Origin: CAKRJP01 sp963634745
GTDB taxonomy: Bacteria > Bacillota > Clostridia > Lachnospirales > Lachnospiraceae
Direction: 5' to 3'
Length of the DNA: 36,088 bases
Assembly (NCBI GenBank): GCA_963634745.1
Contig: CAVHCX010000029.1
Span: forward strand, 1-36,088
The position numbers and the translations under genes were made by a program. Under the pieces are notes generated by a model. It saw only the letters and a list, made by a program, of their open reading frames with translations, had not been told where the DNA came from and searched no databases. Shown here piece after piece: positions 22,639 to 31,784 of this stretch. How positions within the stretch are numbered: position 1 is the stretch's first letter; each line of letters starts with the position of its first letter.

Positions 22639-24810
22639 ATGAAAAAGAAAAAAATGAATCAACCCCTGACAAAGGGCGTGGCAAGGGTCCCGGTCATCAT
22701 GCAGTTAGAGATGTTGGAGTGCGGGGCGGCCTGCCTGGCCATGATCATGGGATATTATGGAAAGTGGATTACCCTAGAGCAGGCCAGAGTGGACTGTGGA
22801 GTATCCAGGGATGGATCCAGCGCCAAAAATATTATGCGGGCAGCAAAGGGCTATGGTCTGGAGGTGCATGCCTATAAGTTAGAGCCGGAGGCCCTGTTAA
22901 AAGAGGGCCCCTTTCCCTGCATGATTCACTGGGGCTTTAATCATTTTGTGGTCCTGGACGGCTTTCGGGGAAATAAGGCTGTGATCAATGACCCTGCCAG
23001 GGGGCGGATCCTGGTATCCTGGGAGGAATTTGACCGGGAATTTACAGGGGTCTGTATGACCATGGCCCCCGGGCCTGCCTTTGTGCCGGAGGGGGCCAGG
23101 AAAAATGTTTGGAAGTATACCGCAGAGCGTATTAAGGGAACCGGAAGTGCTACCATATTTGTGGCCCTGACCACGGTGATCATTGCTTTTTTAGGAATTT
23201 TGCAGCCTATATTTAACCAGGTCTTTTTAGATCGTTTGCTGACAGGAAAAAACGAGGACTGGCTCTTTGGCTTTCTTGTGACTTTAGGGATCTACTCGGG
23301 AATCCTTGTATTAATGAGTTGGATCAATGCCATCTACGGCTTAAAAATCCAGGGCAAGATCTCTGCGGTGGGAAATTCTTCCTATTTGTGGAAGATCCTG
23401 CGGCTGCCTATGCAATTTTTTGACCAGCGCCTGCCGGGAGATTTGGTGGAAAGGCAAAGTACCAATGCTTCCATCGCCGGGGACCTGGTAAATACCTTTG
23501 GCCCCTTGGTTATTAATAGCTGGATGATGGTCTTCTATCTGGTCTTGATGTTAAGAAGAAGCCTCTTCCTTACCCTGATCGGGGTGGGATCTCTAGCTAT
23601 CAACCTCCTGGTATCCGGATGGATCACCCAAAGGCGGGTAAATATACAGCGGGTCCAGATGCACGATCAAAGTAAATTTGCCAGTGCGGTGGTTACGGGA
23701 ATCGATATGATCGAGACCATCAAGGCCAGTGGCGTGGAGAAGGGATATTTTGCCAGACTTTCCGGCTACCAGGCCAGCGTCAATGAGGGGGAGACCAGAT
23801 TCGCAAAATTAAATCAATGGCTGGAGATTATCCTAAGACTTTGCAGTGCCCTGGCCAACCTGGCAGTTCTAGGTTACGGTATGGACCTGGTCTTAAATGG
23901 AGAGATGACCATTGGTATGATTATGGCCTTCCAGGGCTTTTTAAATGCCTTTACGGCACCGGCCACATCCATGGTATCGGCAGGCCAGTCCCTACAGGAG
24001 ATGTTAACCCAGATGGAGCGGGTGGACGATGTAATGAACTATGAAAATGACCCCTGGTTTAGAGATCGGGAGATTGTAGAATGCCGGGGAAAATTATCGG
24101 GTCAGATCGAACTTAAAAATGTAAGTTTTGGATATTCCAGATTTGCGGCACCTGTAATTGAAAACTTTTCTATGAAGGTAAATCCCGGGGAGAAGATTGC
24201 CCTGGTGGGAGCTTCCGGCTGTGGAAAGTCTACTTTAGTAAGGCTCCTTACCGGCCTAAGTAGGGCCTGGTCGGGGGAAGTTTTATATGACGGCATAGAG
24301 CTTTCCAATATGGACCGGGATATATTTACCGCATCGGTGGCGGTGGTAGACCAGGAAGTAATCCTCTTTGACGATACGGTTGCCAATAATATTTCCATGT
24401 GGGATGAGACTATGGAAGATGCAGATATTATGGCAGCGGCCAAGGATGCCCAGATCCACGAGGATATTAGAAGGGCCGGCGGTTATCAAGATAGGATCTT
24501 AGAAGAGGGGCGGGACCTTTCGGGAGGGCAGAGGCAGAGGTTAGAAATTGCCAGAGCCCTGGCCAAGAACCCTTCCATCTGTATTTTGGATGAGGCAACT
24601 TCTGCCCTGGATGCCAAGACAGAATATGACGTGGTAAATGCCATTAGTAAGAGGGGCATTACCTGTATCGTAGTTGCCCACAGACTCTCCACCATCCGGG
24701 ACTGCGACAAGATCCTGGTATTAGACGGGGGGCAGGTAGTGGAGCAGGGAAACCATGAGGAATTGATGGAGCTTAATGGAATTTATAAGATGTTAATTAG
24801 CAGCGAATAG
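22639..24810 (+). CDS. Peptidase-containing ABC exporter (C39, NHLM/NHLP type)
   Basis: A 723-residue bacteriocin-type exporter with three domains. The C39 peptidase is at residues 15-140 and has an intact active site: Q22, C28 (LECGAACLAM), H102 (FNHFVVLDG) and D118 (INDPARG). A six-helix membrane domain (about 165-440) is followed by an ATPase with Walker A GASGCGKST (524-532), the DLSGGQRQR signature and CILDEATSALD as Walker B. It should cleave leaders after a double-small-residue motif and export the product. ATG at 22639 has GAGAAAGGG eight bases upstream, so the longer frame from 22606 is not used. The intact peptidase implies a cleavable substrate. Confidence 0.93.
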   Translation: MKKKKMNQPLTKGVARVPVIMQLEMLECGAACLAMIMGYYGKWITLEQARVDCGVSRDGSSAKNIMRAAKGYGLEVHAYKLEPEALLKEGPFPCMIHWGFNHFVVLDGFRGNKAVINDPARGRILVSWEEFDREFTGVCMTMAPGPAFVPEGARKNVWKYTAERIKGTGSATIFVALTTVIIAFLGILQPIFNQVFLDRLLTGKNEDWLFGFLVTLGIYSGILVLMSWINAIYGLKIQGKISAVGNSSYLWKILRLPMQFFDQRLPGDLVERQSTNASIAGDLVNTFGPLVINSWMMVFYLVLMLRRSLFLTLIGVGSLAINLLVSGWITQRRVNIQRVQMHDQSKFASAVVTGIDMIETIKASGVEKGYFARLSGYQASVNEGETRFAKLNQWLEIILRLCSALANLAVLGYGMDLVLNGEMTIGMIMAFQGFLNAFTAPATSMVSAGQSLQEMLTQMERVDDVMNYENDPWFRDREIVECRGKLSGQIELKNVSFGYSRFAAPVIENFSMKVNPGEKIALVGASGCGKSTLVRLLTGLSRAWSGEVLYDGIELSNMDRDIFTASVAVVDQEVILFDDTVANNISMWDETMEDADIMAAAKDAQIHEDIRRAGGYQDRILEEGRDLSGGQRQRLEIARALAKNPSICILDEATSALDAKTEYDVVNAISKRGITCIVVAHRLSTIRDCDKILVLDGGQVVEQGNHEELMELNGIYKMLISSE

Positions 24811-24825
24811 AAAGGAGATTGTTTC

Positions 24826-27003
24826 GTGGATGGCTTGAAGCATCAAATTGAAAATCGAAATAAACACGAAAATGAGCTCCTTACGGAAGCTTTTCAGGAT
24901 ATTTCCAAGGCGGTGGCTCATAAGAAAATCACCCAGGAACTTTCCATGGAGGGAAAGGATGCCAAGGATGCGGTATCCCAGCTTCTTAGGCACTATGGAA
25001 TCCGGGAAAAGGAAGTTCCAAAGAGTCTAAAATCTTTGGAGGAGCGCTTGGATTTCCTCCTTTCTTCTGCAGGAGTCTTCTATCGCCCCATCCATCTAGA
25101 TCCGGGCTGGCAGAGAGATGCCATGGGCGTTATGATGAGCAGCATGAAAGAAGACGGTGCCGTCATTACCATTCTTCCCTGGGAAGGCGGGGGATTTTAT
25201 TATGTAAATCCTCATACAGGCAGAAGGACCAGGATTGATAAGAAGGAAGCTGAAAAAATCAGCCAGGAAGGCTATTGCTTTTACCGGGCCCTGCCTATGC
25301 GAAAGCTAAGGCCCTATGATATTTGGAACTATATGCGGGAGTGTCTGACCGCCTGGGATATCTTAAGCTTTACCACTGTGACGGCTATTGTTACCTTGGT
25401 GGGGCTTATACTACCCAAGCTTAGTCAGATCCTTACCAGTACGGTACTGGAATATGGCAGTGAACAACTTTTGCTGGCAGTTATGTTTTTTATGACCTGT
25501 GTGTCTTTTAGCTATATTCTCTTTGAGTCTATGAAGGATATTTTGGTCAGGCGAATGGGAACCAAGTTGACCCAGCATTTGATCACGGCTACTATGATGC
25601 GGGTCATATCCCTTCCGGTGGATTTCTTTCGGAATTATTCTACAGGTGAGCTGAATCAATATCTGACCTATATGTCAAGCGTTTGTAATACAGCGGTCAA
25701 TGGTCTCTTTGCAACAGGGATTACAGGCTTGTTCTCCCTTGTATTTTTAGTCCAGGTCTTTACCTTTGCAAAGGCCTTGGTGATTCCTTCCCTGCTTGTG
25801 ACAGCTCTTACCCTGATTGTCAGTATCATCACGGGAATTACCCAAGCTGCCCTTACCAGAGAGCAAATGCAGATGGCAGCCAAGGAAAAGGGAATTGTCT
25901 ATTCCTTTATCAAGGGAATCCGAAAAATCCGCCTGGCAGGGGCAGAAAAAAGAGCCTTTGTAAATTGGGCCCATAGCTATGCCAGGGAGGCAGAACTCCA
26001 GTATGATCCTCCGGCCCAGATCAAGTTAAATAAGGTATTTACTACAGCTATTTCTCTGGGAGGAACCCTTGCGGTTTATGTGGTAGCGATAAGGAGCCAG
26101 GTGTCAGTTTCGGACTATTATGCCTTTACCATGTCCTATGCCTTTGTTTCCGTGGCCCTAATGTCTATGGCAAATGTAGCTGCAAAGGTGGCTACCATTC
26201 GCCCGACCATGGAACTGCTTAAGCCTCTTATGGAGGCAATCCCTGAGGAGGGAGAGGGCCTAGAAACCGTGACAGAGCTTCAAGGAGAGATCGAACTTGC
26301 CAATGTAAGCTTCCGCTATGAGGCGGATGCTCCTCTGATTTTGGATGATCTGTCCCTGCAGATCCCGGCAGGCCAGTATGTGGCCATTGTAGGAAAAACC
26401 GGCTGTGGAAAGTCCACCCTCCTTCGCCTGCTTTTAGGATTTGAGAAGCCTACAAAGGGAAGTATCTATTATGATAAAAAAGATTCCAGAGGCCTGGATA
26501 TGGGGTCTGTGAGAAAACAGATCGGAACGGTCATGCAGGATGGCAAGCTCTTCCAGGGAAGTATTTATGAAAATATTTCCATTGGCGCTCCCAACCTTTC
26601 TATGGATCAGGTCTGGGAGGCTGCTGAAATTGCAGGGATCGACGAGGATATCAGGCGGATGCCAATGGGCATGCATACCATGATTGCCGGAACGGCAGGA
26701 AGCATCTCGGGAGGTCAGAAACAGCGGCTTATGATCGCAAGAGCCGTGGCCCCCAAACCGAGGATTTTATTCTTAGATGAGGCCACCTCAGCCTTGGATA
26801 ATATTACCCAGAAGCGCGTGTCAAAGTCTTTGGATAAATTAAAATGCACCCGGATTGTGGTGGCCCACAGACTCTCAACGATCCGCCATTGCGACAGGAT
26901 CCTGGTCTTGGATGAGGGCAAGATTGTCGAGGATGGAAGCTACTGGGAACTGATGGAGCAGCAGGGATTCTTTGCGAAATTGGTAGAGCGGCAGAAAATA
27001 TAA
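24826..27003 (+). CDS. ABC exporter, permease-ATPase fusion (NHLM ABC2 type)
   Basis: A 725-residue ABC protein that pairs with the peptidase exporter, as in NHLM/NHLP operons. Residues 1-150 are an N-terminal soluble region with no peptidase Cys/His motif. A transmembrane domain (about 175-460) follows, then an ATPase with Walker A GKTGCGKST (523-531), the SISGGQKQR signature and RILFLDEATSALD as Walker B. It begins with GTG; GAAAGGAG eight bases upstream supports that start. It is the last gene of the operon and ends just before a strong terminator. It probably forms a heterodimer with the preceding exporter. Confidence 0.9.
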   Translation: MDGLKHQIENRNKHENELLTEAFQDISKAVAHKKITQELSMEGKDAKDAVSQLLRHYGIREKEVPKSLKSLEERLDFLLSSAGVFYRPIHLDPGWQRDAMGVMMSSMKEDGAVITILPWEGGGFYYVNPHTGRRTRIDKKEAEKISQEGYCFYRALPMRKLRPYDIWNYMRECLTAWDILSFTTVTAIVTLVGLILPKLSQILTSTVLEYGSEQLLLAVMFFMTCVSFSYILFESMKDILVRRMGTKLTQHLITATMMRVISLPVDFFRNYSTGELNQYLTYMSSVCNTAVNGLFATGITGLFSLVFLVQVFTFAKALVIPSLLVTALTLIVSIITGITQAALTREQMQMAAKEKGIVYSFIKGIRKIRLAGAEKRAFVNWAHSYAREAELQYDPPAQIKLNKVFTTAISLGGTLAVYVVAIRSQVSVSDYYAFTMSYAFVSVALMSMANVAAKVATIRPTMELLKPLMEAIPEEGEGLETVTELQGEIELANVSFRYEADAPLILDDLSLQIPAGQYVAIVGKTGCGKSTLLRLLLGFEKPTKGSIYYDKKDSRGLDMGSVRKQIGTVMQDGKLFQGSIYENISIGAPNLSMDQVWEAAEIAGIDEDIRRMPMGMHTMIAGTAGSISGGQKQRLMIARAVAPKPRILFLDEATSALDNITQKRVSKSLDKLKCTRIVVAHRLSTIRHCDRILVLDEGKIVEDGSYWELMEQQGFFAKLVERQKI

Positions 27004-27012
27004 AAACTAAAA

Positions 27013-27064
27013 AAGGGCCTGGCCTAGGGAGAAGATTTTCCCCTGGGTCAGGTCCTTATTTTGT
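27013..27064 (+). terminator. Strong terminator after the export operon
   Basis: A 17-bp stem with G-U pairs (27013-27029 with the CCC-to-CCTT segment ending near 27056) is followed by TTATTTTGTT. The A-rich left flank means it may also serve the convergent symporter gene. Confidence 0.85.
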
Positions 27065-27079
27065 TCAAATCTTATTGCT

Positions 27080-28570
27080 TTAAAAGTCAGAAGCTAAATT
27101 TCCTCCGGAAGGAGTCTTCTCTTTGGAAGCGTGTTTCCTTTTCTTCCAGGCTTTTGTCTCATCAGAAATTCCAAAATCCTCCGGGTGGAAGACTGGGTCC
27201 TTGCCTTCTTTTTTCTGGGCCTCGTAGTCCTTAAGCAGGGCAGCTGCCTTGGGCGCTAAAAGGGCAATGGCAATTATATTTGCCCATCCAAGGAGGCCGT
27301 AACCGATATCACCCATAGCCCACATAGCATCTGCATTTACCACAGCTCCTAAAAAGGAGGCCAGAATAAACAGGGCTCTGGCTGCGGTAATGGCATGCTT
27401 GTTGTTGCCGGACAAGTAGCGGATGTTACTTTCTGCCTGATAGCAGTAGCCGGTCATGGAAGTGAAGACAAAGAGTACAATGATAATGGCTAAAACCTTA
27501 CCGCTCCAGTCCCCGTAGGTATTCATAAGCGCATGCTGGGTCCATTTGATTCCTGCCTCGATTCCCCCGGTCTGGTCGATGATCAGATTTCCTGCACTGT
27601 CACAGACATCGAAGGTACCAGTAAGAAGGACAATAAAGGCAGTGGCAGATCCCACAAATAGGGTGTCTACGTAAATAGAAAAGGATTGGATCAATCCCTG
27701 TTTTACCGGATGGGAACACTCTGCAGCGGCAGATACGATGGCGCCGCATCCCATGCCGGCTTCATTGGAGTAGATGCCTCGCTTCACACCCCAGGAAATA
27801 GCAGAACCCAAGATTCCGCCAAGGACAGCATTTGTGCCGAAGGCAGAGGAAAAAATCATCTGCAGGATGCCGGGAAGCTTGCCAATGTTAAGCACGATAA
27901 TTACCAGGGCCGCCAGAATATAAATAAAGCACATAATAGGAGCTAGAAGCTCTGCGATGGCTGCAATTCTCTTAATACTTCCATAGACAACGATGGCCAA
28001 AAATATACAGCAGATGGCGCCAACGATGACCTTATTTACAGAAAAGGCCTCCTCGAAAACGGTAACCAATGAATTAATCTGCACGCCCGGCATCAAAAAT
28101 CCGGGTCCTAAAAAGGCAATGACGGCAAATAAAATTGCATAAGGCTTGCACTTTAAGCCCTTTTCGATATAGTAGGCAGGCCCTCCGAGAAATTCCCCGT
28201 CGGGATTTTTGACCTTGTAAGCCTGACCCAGCGTGGATTCTACAAAGGCGGAAGCTGCCCCGATGATAGCAATGATCCACATCCAGAAGACAGATCCCGG
28301 GCCTCCATAAAAAATAGCAGAGGCGACGCCGGCAATATTTCCCATACCGACTCTGGCGCCTACTGTGGTGGCAAAGGACTGAAAGGGCGTAATACCGCTC
28401 TCGCTTTCCTCCTTGGTGGTTAACAGACGAAGCATTTCCCTAAGCAGGCGAACCTGCGGAAATTTCAGCCGGATGGATAGGTAGAGCCCAACGCCCAGGC
28501 ACAAGGCCACTAAGAACATGCTCCAGACAATCCCATCCACCTGGTTGACCCATGTTGTAAATTGTTCCAT
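27080..28570 (-). CDS. Alanine/glycine:cation symporter (AGCS family)
   Basis: A 496-residue membrane protein that imports alanine or glycine with sodium. It has about ten hydrophobic segments and the AGCS signature ATTVGARVGMGNIAGVA (about residues 66-82). The GGPAYYIEKGLK and SNEAGMGCGA segments are also typical. The start has an AGAGGGG site, and a strong promoter (28650-28678) lies upstream. It is a single-gene unit ending at a shared terminator. The exact amino acid cannot be told from sequence. Confidence 0.93.
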   Translation of the reverse strand: MEQFTTWVNQVDGIVWSMFLVALCLGVGLYLSIRLKFPQVRLLREMLRLLTTKEESESGITPFQSFATTVGARVGMGNIAGVASAIFYGGPGSVFWMWIIAIIGAASAFVESTLGQAYKVKNPDGEFLGGPAYYIEKGLKCKPYAILFAVIAFLGPGFLMPGVQINSLVTVFEEAFSVNKVIVGAICCIFLAIVVYGSIKRIAAIAELLAPIMCFIYILAALVIIVLNIGKLPGILQMIFSSAFGTNAVLGGILGSAISWGVKRGIYSNEAGMGCGAIVSAAAECSHPVKQGLIQSFSIYVDTLFVGSATAFIVLLTGTFDVCDSAGNLIIDQTGGIEAGIKWTQHALMNTYGDWSGKVLAIIIVLFVFTSMTGYCYQAESNIRYLSGNNKHAITAARALFILASFLGAVVNADAMWAMGDIGYGLLGWANIIAIALLAPKAAALLKDYEAQKKEGKDPVFHPEDFGISDETKAWKKRKHASKEKTPSGGNLASDF

Positions 28571-28649
28571 AATACCCCTCTTCTCTTTCTTTATCTTTAT
28601 TTATAAAAAGCCTCGGTCATGAAAAAATGCCGGGGCGAAAACTATCCCT

Positions 28650-28678
28650 ATTATAAAAGTGCAAATGAAAGAAGTCAA
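28650..28678 (-). promoter_or_regulatory. Promoter of the AGCS symporter
   Basis: On the minus strand TTGACT (28673-28678) and a consensus TATAAT (28650-28655) are 17 bases apart, giving a leader of about 70 bases. Confidence 0.8.
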
Positions 28679-28695
28679 ATAATTACTTGCAAAAG

Positions 28696-28725
28696 TTGAA
28701 TTTATAGAGGCTCCTATAGTATAAT
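28696..28725 (+). promoter_or_regulatory. Promoter of pgi
   Basis: TTGAAT (28696-28701) and TATAAT (28720-28725) are 18 bases apart, divergent from the symporter promoter. The -10 box overlaps an in-frame ATG at 28724, which rules that codon out as the pgi start. Confidence 0.75.
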
Positions 28726-28774
28726 GACCGGAGTGAGGAAAAAACCTAATAGGCAATTAAAGGAGGATTTTAAA

Positions 28775-30355
28775 ATGGCTTCATGGAAGAATTTAGATAC
28801 CATAGCAGCATATGAAAAGCTTGCTAAGGTAGAAGCAGTGGACCTTAAAAAAGTTATGGAAGGTGCCAATGGTGCATCAAGAGTGAAAAACTACTCCGTA
28901 CCGATGGCAGCAGGCATGGCATATAATTTTGCCGCAAAACAGGTAGATGACAAGGTGCTTGAAGCCTTGGCTGACTTAGCAAAAGAGACAGAACTTACCG
29001 AGAAGTTTAAAGAATTATATAATGGTGCAATGATCAACACAGGAGAGAAGCGTCTGGTCCTTCATCAGCTTACCAGAGGCCAGCTTGGAGACGATGTAGT
29101 TGCAGACGGAACCAACAAGAGAGCCTTTTACGTAGAGCAGCAGGAGAAGATCGCTGACTTTGCCAATAAGGTACATGCAGGAGAGATTACCAATGAGGCA
29201 GGAGAGAAGTTTACTTCTGTAGTTCAGATCGGTATCGGTGGAAGTGACTTAGGCCCCAGAGCTATGTATCTTGCCCTGGAGAACTGGGCAAAGGTGAATG
29301 ACACCTTCAAGATGGAAGCAAAGTTTATCAGCAACGTAGACCCGGATGATGCATCCGCTGTTTTATATGGACTTGACGTAGCTCATTCGATCTTTATCTT
29401 AGTTTCAAAGTCAGGAACAACCCTCGAGACTTTGACCAATGAGTCCTTTGTAAAGGATGCCCTTGTAAAGGCAGGCTTAAATCCTTCTAAGCACATGATT
29501 GCAGTAACCAGTGAGACCTCACCTTTAGCAAAGAGTGATGATTATCTGGCAGCCTTCTTTATGGATGATTATATCGGAGGCCGTTTCTCTTCTACATCAG
29601 CAGTAGGTGGCGCTGTCTTATCCTTGGCATTCGGACCGGAGATTTTTGCAAGATTCTTACAGGGGGCTGCAGAAGAGGACCTTCTTGCGAAGAATGAGAA
29701 CCTTATGGAGAACCCGGCTATGTTAGATGCCCTCATCGGCGTTTATGAGAGAAATGTATTGGGATATGACGCAACAGCAGTTCTTCCATACTCCCAGGCC
29801 CTCAGCCGTTTTCCGGCACATTTGCAGCAGGCAGATATGGAGTCCAACGGTAAGTCTGTAAACCGTTTCGGAGAGCCTGTAAATTACAAGACCGGACCGA
29901 TTATCTTCGGAGAGCCGGGAACCAACGGACAGCACTCCTTCTATCAGCTTTTGCATCAGGGAACAGACATCATTCCTCTTCAGTTTGTCGGATTTAAGAA
30001 CAACCAGATGGATAAGGATGTAGTGATCCAGGACAGCACCAGCCAGCAGAAGCTTTGCGCAAATGTAGTAGCCCAGATCGTTGCATTTGCCAGCGGAAAA
30101 GAAGATGAAAACCGCAACAAGAATTTTGAAGGCGGTCGCCCATCCAGCATTATCGTAGGAGACAAGCTGACACCGGAATCTTTGGGAGCCCTCCTTTCAC
30201 ACTTCGAGAATAAGATCATGTTCCAGGGATTTGTATGGAATCTAAACAGCTTTGATCAGGAAGGTGTACAGTTAGGAAAAGTTTTGGCCAAGAAAGTATT
30301 GGCTCATGAGACAGAGGGAGCACTTGCAGCTTACAGCGACCTCTTAACTATTTAA
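28775..30355 (+). CDS. pgi: Glucose-6-phosphate isomerase
   Basis: A cytoplasmic glycolytic enzyme that interconverts glucose-6-phosphate and fructose-6-phosphate. It has 526 residues with the SIS-fold hallmarks IGIGGSDLGPRAMYLALE, SKSGTTLETLTNE and GGRFSSTSAVGG, and a LLHQGTD segment with the catalytic-region His. AGGAGG eight bases before ATG 28775 sets the start. It is a monocistronic unit between its own promoter and a strong terminator. Its product feeds both glycolysis and the GlmS reaction encoded further right. Confidence 0.96.
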   Translation: MASWKNLDTIAAYEKLAKVEAVDLKKVMEGANGASRVKNYSVPMAAGMAYNFAAKQVDDKVLEALADLAKETELTEKFKELYNGAMINTGEKRLVLHQLTRGQLGDDVVADGTNKRAFYVEQQEKIADFANKVHAGEITNEAGEKFTSVVQIGIGGSDLGPRAMYLALENWAKVNDTFKMEAKFISNVDPDDASAVLYGLDVAHSIFILVSKSGTTLETLTNESFVKDALVKAGLNPSKHMIAVTSETSPLAKSDDYLAAFFMDDYIGGRFSSTSAVGGAVLSLAFGPEIFARFLQGAAEEDLLAKNENLMENPAMLDALIGVYERNVLGYDATAVLPYSQALSRFPAHLQQADMESNGKSVNRFGEPVNYKTGPIIFGEPGTNGQHSFYQLLHQGTDIIPLQFVGFKNNQMDKDVVIQDSTSQQKLCANVVAQIVAFASGKEDENRNKNFEGGRPSSIIVGDKLTPESLGALLSHFENKIMFQGFVWNLNSFDQEGVQLGKVLAKKVLAHETEGALAAYSDLLTI

Positions 30356-30405
30356 GCCTTGACCAAATTAGGAATCGAAGATATGATAATTAAAACAAGA
30401 TAAAT

Positions 30406-30446
30406 AAAAGAGGACTGGCGTTTCAAACGTCAATCCTCTTTTTTTG
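30406..30446. terminator. Bidirectional terminator between pgi and the M24 peptidase
   Basis: AAAGAGGA-(c)-TGGCGTT pairs with AACGTCA-(a)-TCCTCTTT with one mismatch, followed by a T run on the right and an A run on the left. It serves the convergent genes on both sides. Confidence 0.88.
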
Positions 30447-30448
30447 TT

Positions 30449-31525
30449 TTATCCAACAATTCTCCACTTCTTATCAACCGCATTTAATAATTCGTGGCCA
30501 TCTTCTGTAACCAGGACCAGGTCCTCGATACGAACACCGTATTTTCCTTCTAAATAAATACCCGGCTCAATAGAAAAGATCATGCCCGGTTTAGCCTCAT
30601 TTTTATTAATCGGGCTTACATCTCCGTACTCGTGGTCTTCCTGGCCGATGAAATGTCCCAGACGGATTCTCCAATACTCACTATATCCGGCCTCGTCAAT
30701 TAAGTCTCTGGCCTGGGCATCAATATCACAGAAACGTACGCCCGGTTTAATGACAGCCTCTGCCTTTAAAACAGCCTCGCGAACCAGGTCATGGATTGCC
30801 TTCTGCTCCTCATCGACTTCCTTGCAGTAGAAGGTTCTGGTCATATCTGAGCAGTAGCCCTTCCATACACATCCCATGTCAATCAGAACGCATTCGCCGG
30901 CAGCTAATTTTCTTGTGTCGCTTGGCTCATGGTGCTGGTCTGCTGCATTTGGTCCGAAGCAAACGATGGTATCAAAGCTAACACCGCTGGCCCCTTCTTT
31001 TAAGTACTCAGCATCAATAAAGTTGGCAACTTCCTTCTCAGTCATACCTTCCTTGATGAAATCAGCTACCCGTTCCATAACTTTGTCATTAATGATGGAA
31101 GCTTCCTTCATGATCTGGATCTCTTCCGGAGTCTTAACGGCTCTTACATCATCGATGCAGTCAGAGCCCCAAATAGTCTTAAGCTTCGGACATCTCTCCT
31201 GAAGGGGGATTAAGAAACGTGCCGGCCAGGTCTTGTCAATACCAAGAACGCCTTCTGTATCGATATGGTCCATGAGAACCCCGATCTGATCATCCATATC
31301 GCTGAACCAAACTTCCTCAAGGCCTGTATTAGAAACATAATACAGATAGTTGAAGAAGAAGGTATGTTTTCCGTTGGTTCTAAGAAGAAGGGCGTAAAGT
31401 CTCTCCCCCGGATTTACCATAACCCCTGTTAAAATATTGATACTTAAAGGATCGGAAACCAAAAATTGATCGATTCCTTTCTCCTTCATTTTTTCCAGAA
31501 CACGATTGATTCTTTCATTATCCAT
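30449..31525 (-). CDS. Xaa-Pro aminopeptidase-type M24 metallopeptidase
   Basis: A 358-residue cytoplasmic peptidase that removes the N-terminal residue ahead of proline. Residues 1-125 form the creatinase-like N-domain and the rest the pita-bread fold. The five metal ligands can be placed: D216 (LIDMG), D227 (CSDMTR), H291 (GHFIG), E320 (FSIEPG) and E334 (RIED). The segment after H291 reads FIGQEDHE rather than the usual GIGLxxHE, a mild variant that keeps the second His (H298). The frame is open to 31558, but AGGAGG nine bases before 31525 supports the shorter start. PepQ/PepP subtype is not resolved. Confidence 0.9.
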   Translation of the reverse strand: MDNERINRVLEKMKEKGIDQFLVSDPLSINILTGVMVNPGERLYALLLRTNGKHTFFFNYLYYVSNTGLEEVWFSDMDDQIGVLMDHIDTEGVLGIDKTWPARFLIPLQERCPKLKTIWGSDCIDDVRAVKTPEEIQIMKEASIINDKVMERVADFIKEGMTEKEVANFIDAEYLKEGASGVSFDTIVCFGPNAADQHHEPSDTRKLAAGECVLIDMGCVWKGYCSDMTRTFYCKEVDEEQKAIHDLVREAVLKAEAVIKPGVRFCDIDAQARDLIDEAGYSEYWRIRLGHFIGQEDHEYGDVSPINKNEAKPGMIFSIEPGIYLEGKYGVRIEDLVLVTEDGHELLNAVDKKWRIVG

Positions 31526-31682
31526 GTTTGCATTCCTCCTGCTTAAAAAAATATACATTTATTTTATCACAAGGAAATTTTTTAAACTATGAAAAGGGGA
31601 GCAAAAAAGAAATTAAACTCCGGTTTGTTGCTTGGGTTTACTCTTTGCCCTCCGTTTGAATATGCTCTTTCGCGCTGTTTGG

Positions 31683-31711
31683 TTGAAAGAAGGGTTTTTT
31701 TATGGTAAAAT
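31683..31711 (+). promoter_or_regulatory. Promoter of the nucleotidyltransferase-glmS unit
   Basis: TTGAAA (31683-31688) and TAAAAT (31706-31711) are 17 bases apart, 73 bases before the start codon at 31785. Nothing else is evident in the 31559-31784 gap apart from a possible extended -10 (TGATAAAAT) for the peptidase gene on the minus strand near 31561-31569. Confidence 0.7.
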
Positions 31712-31784
31712 TTAGGGGATCATGTTATGAAAAAGGTAAAGCAGATGTGAAAGAGATTTCACGATACATCAAGAAAGGACAAAT

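Noticed and set aside
22596..22877. A 93-codon frame overlapping the start of the C39 exporter gene
   Set aside because: It has no good ribosome site and reads the exporter codons in another frame; the exporter start at 22639 has a clear site and an intact peptidase domain.
28724..28774. An N-terminal extension of pgi starting at 28724
   Set aside because: The ATG lies on the -10 box, and a perfect AGGAGG precedes the ATG at 28775, where the conserved protein begins.
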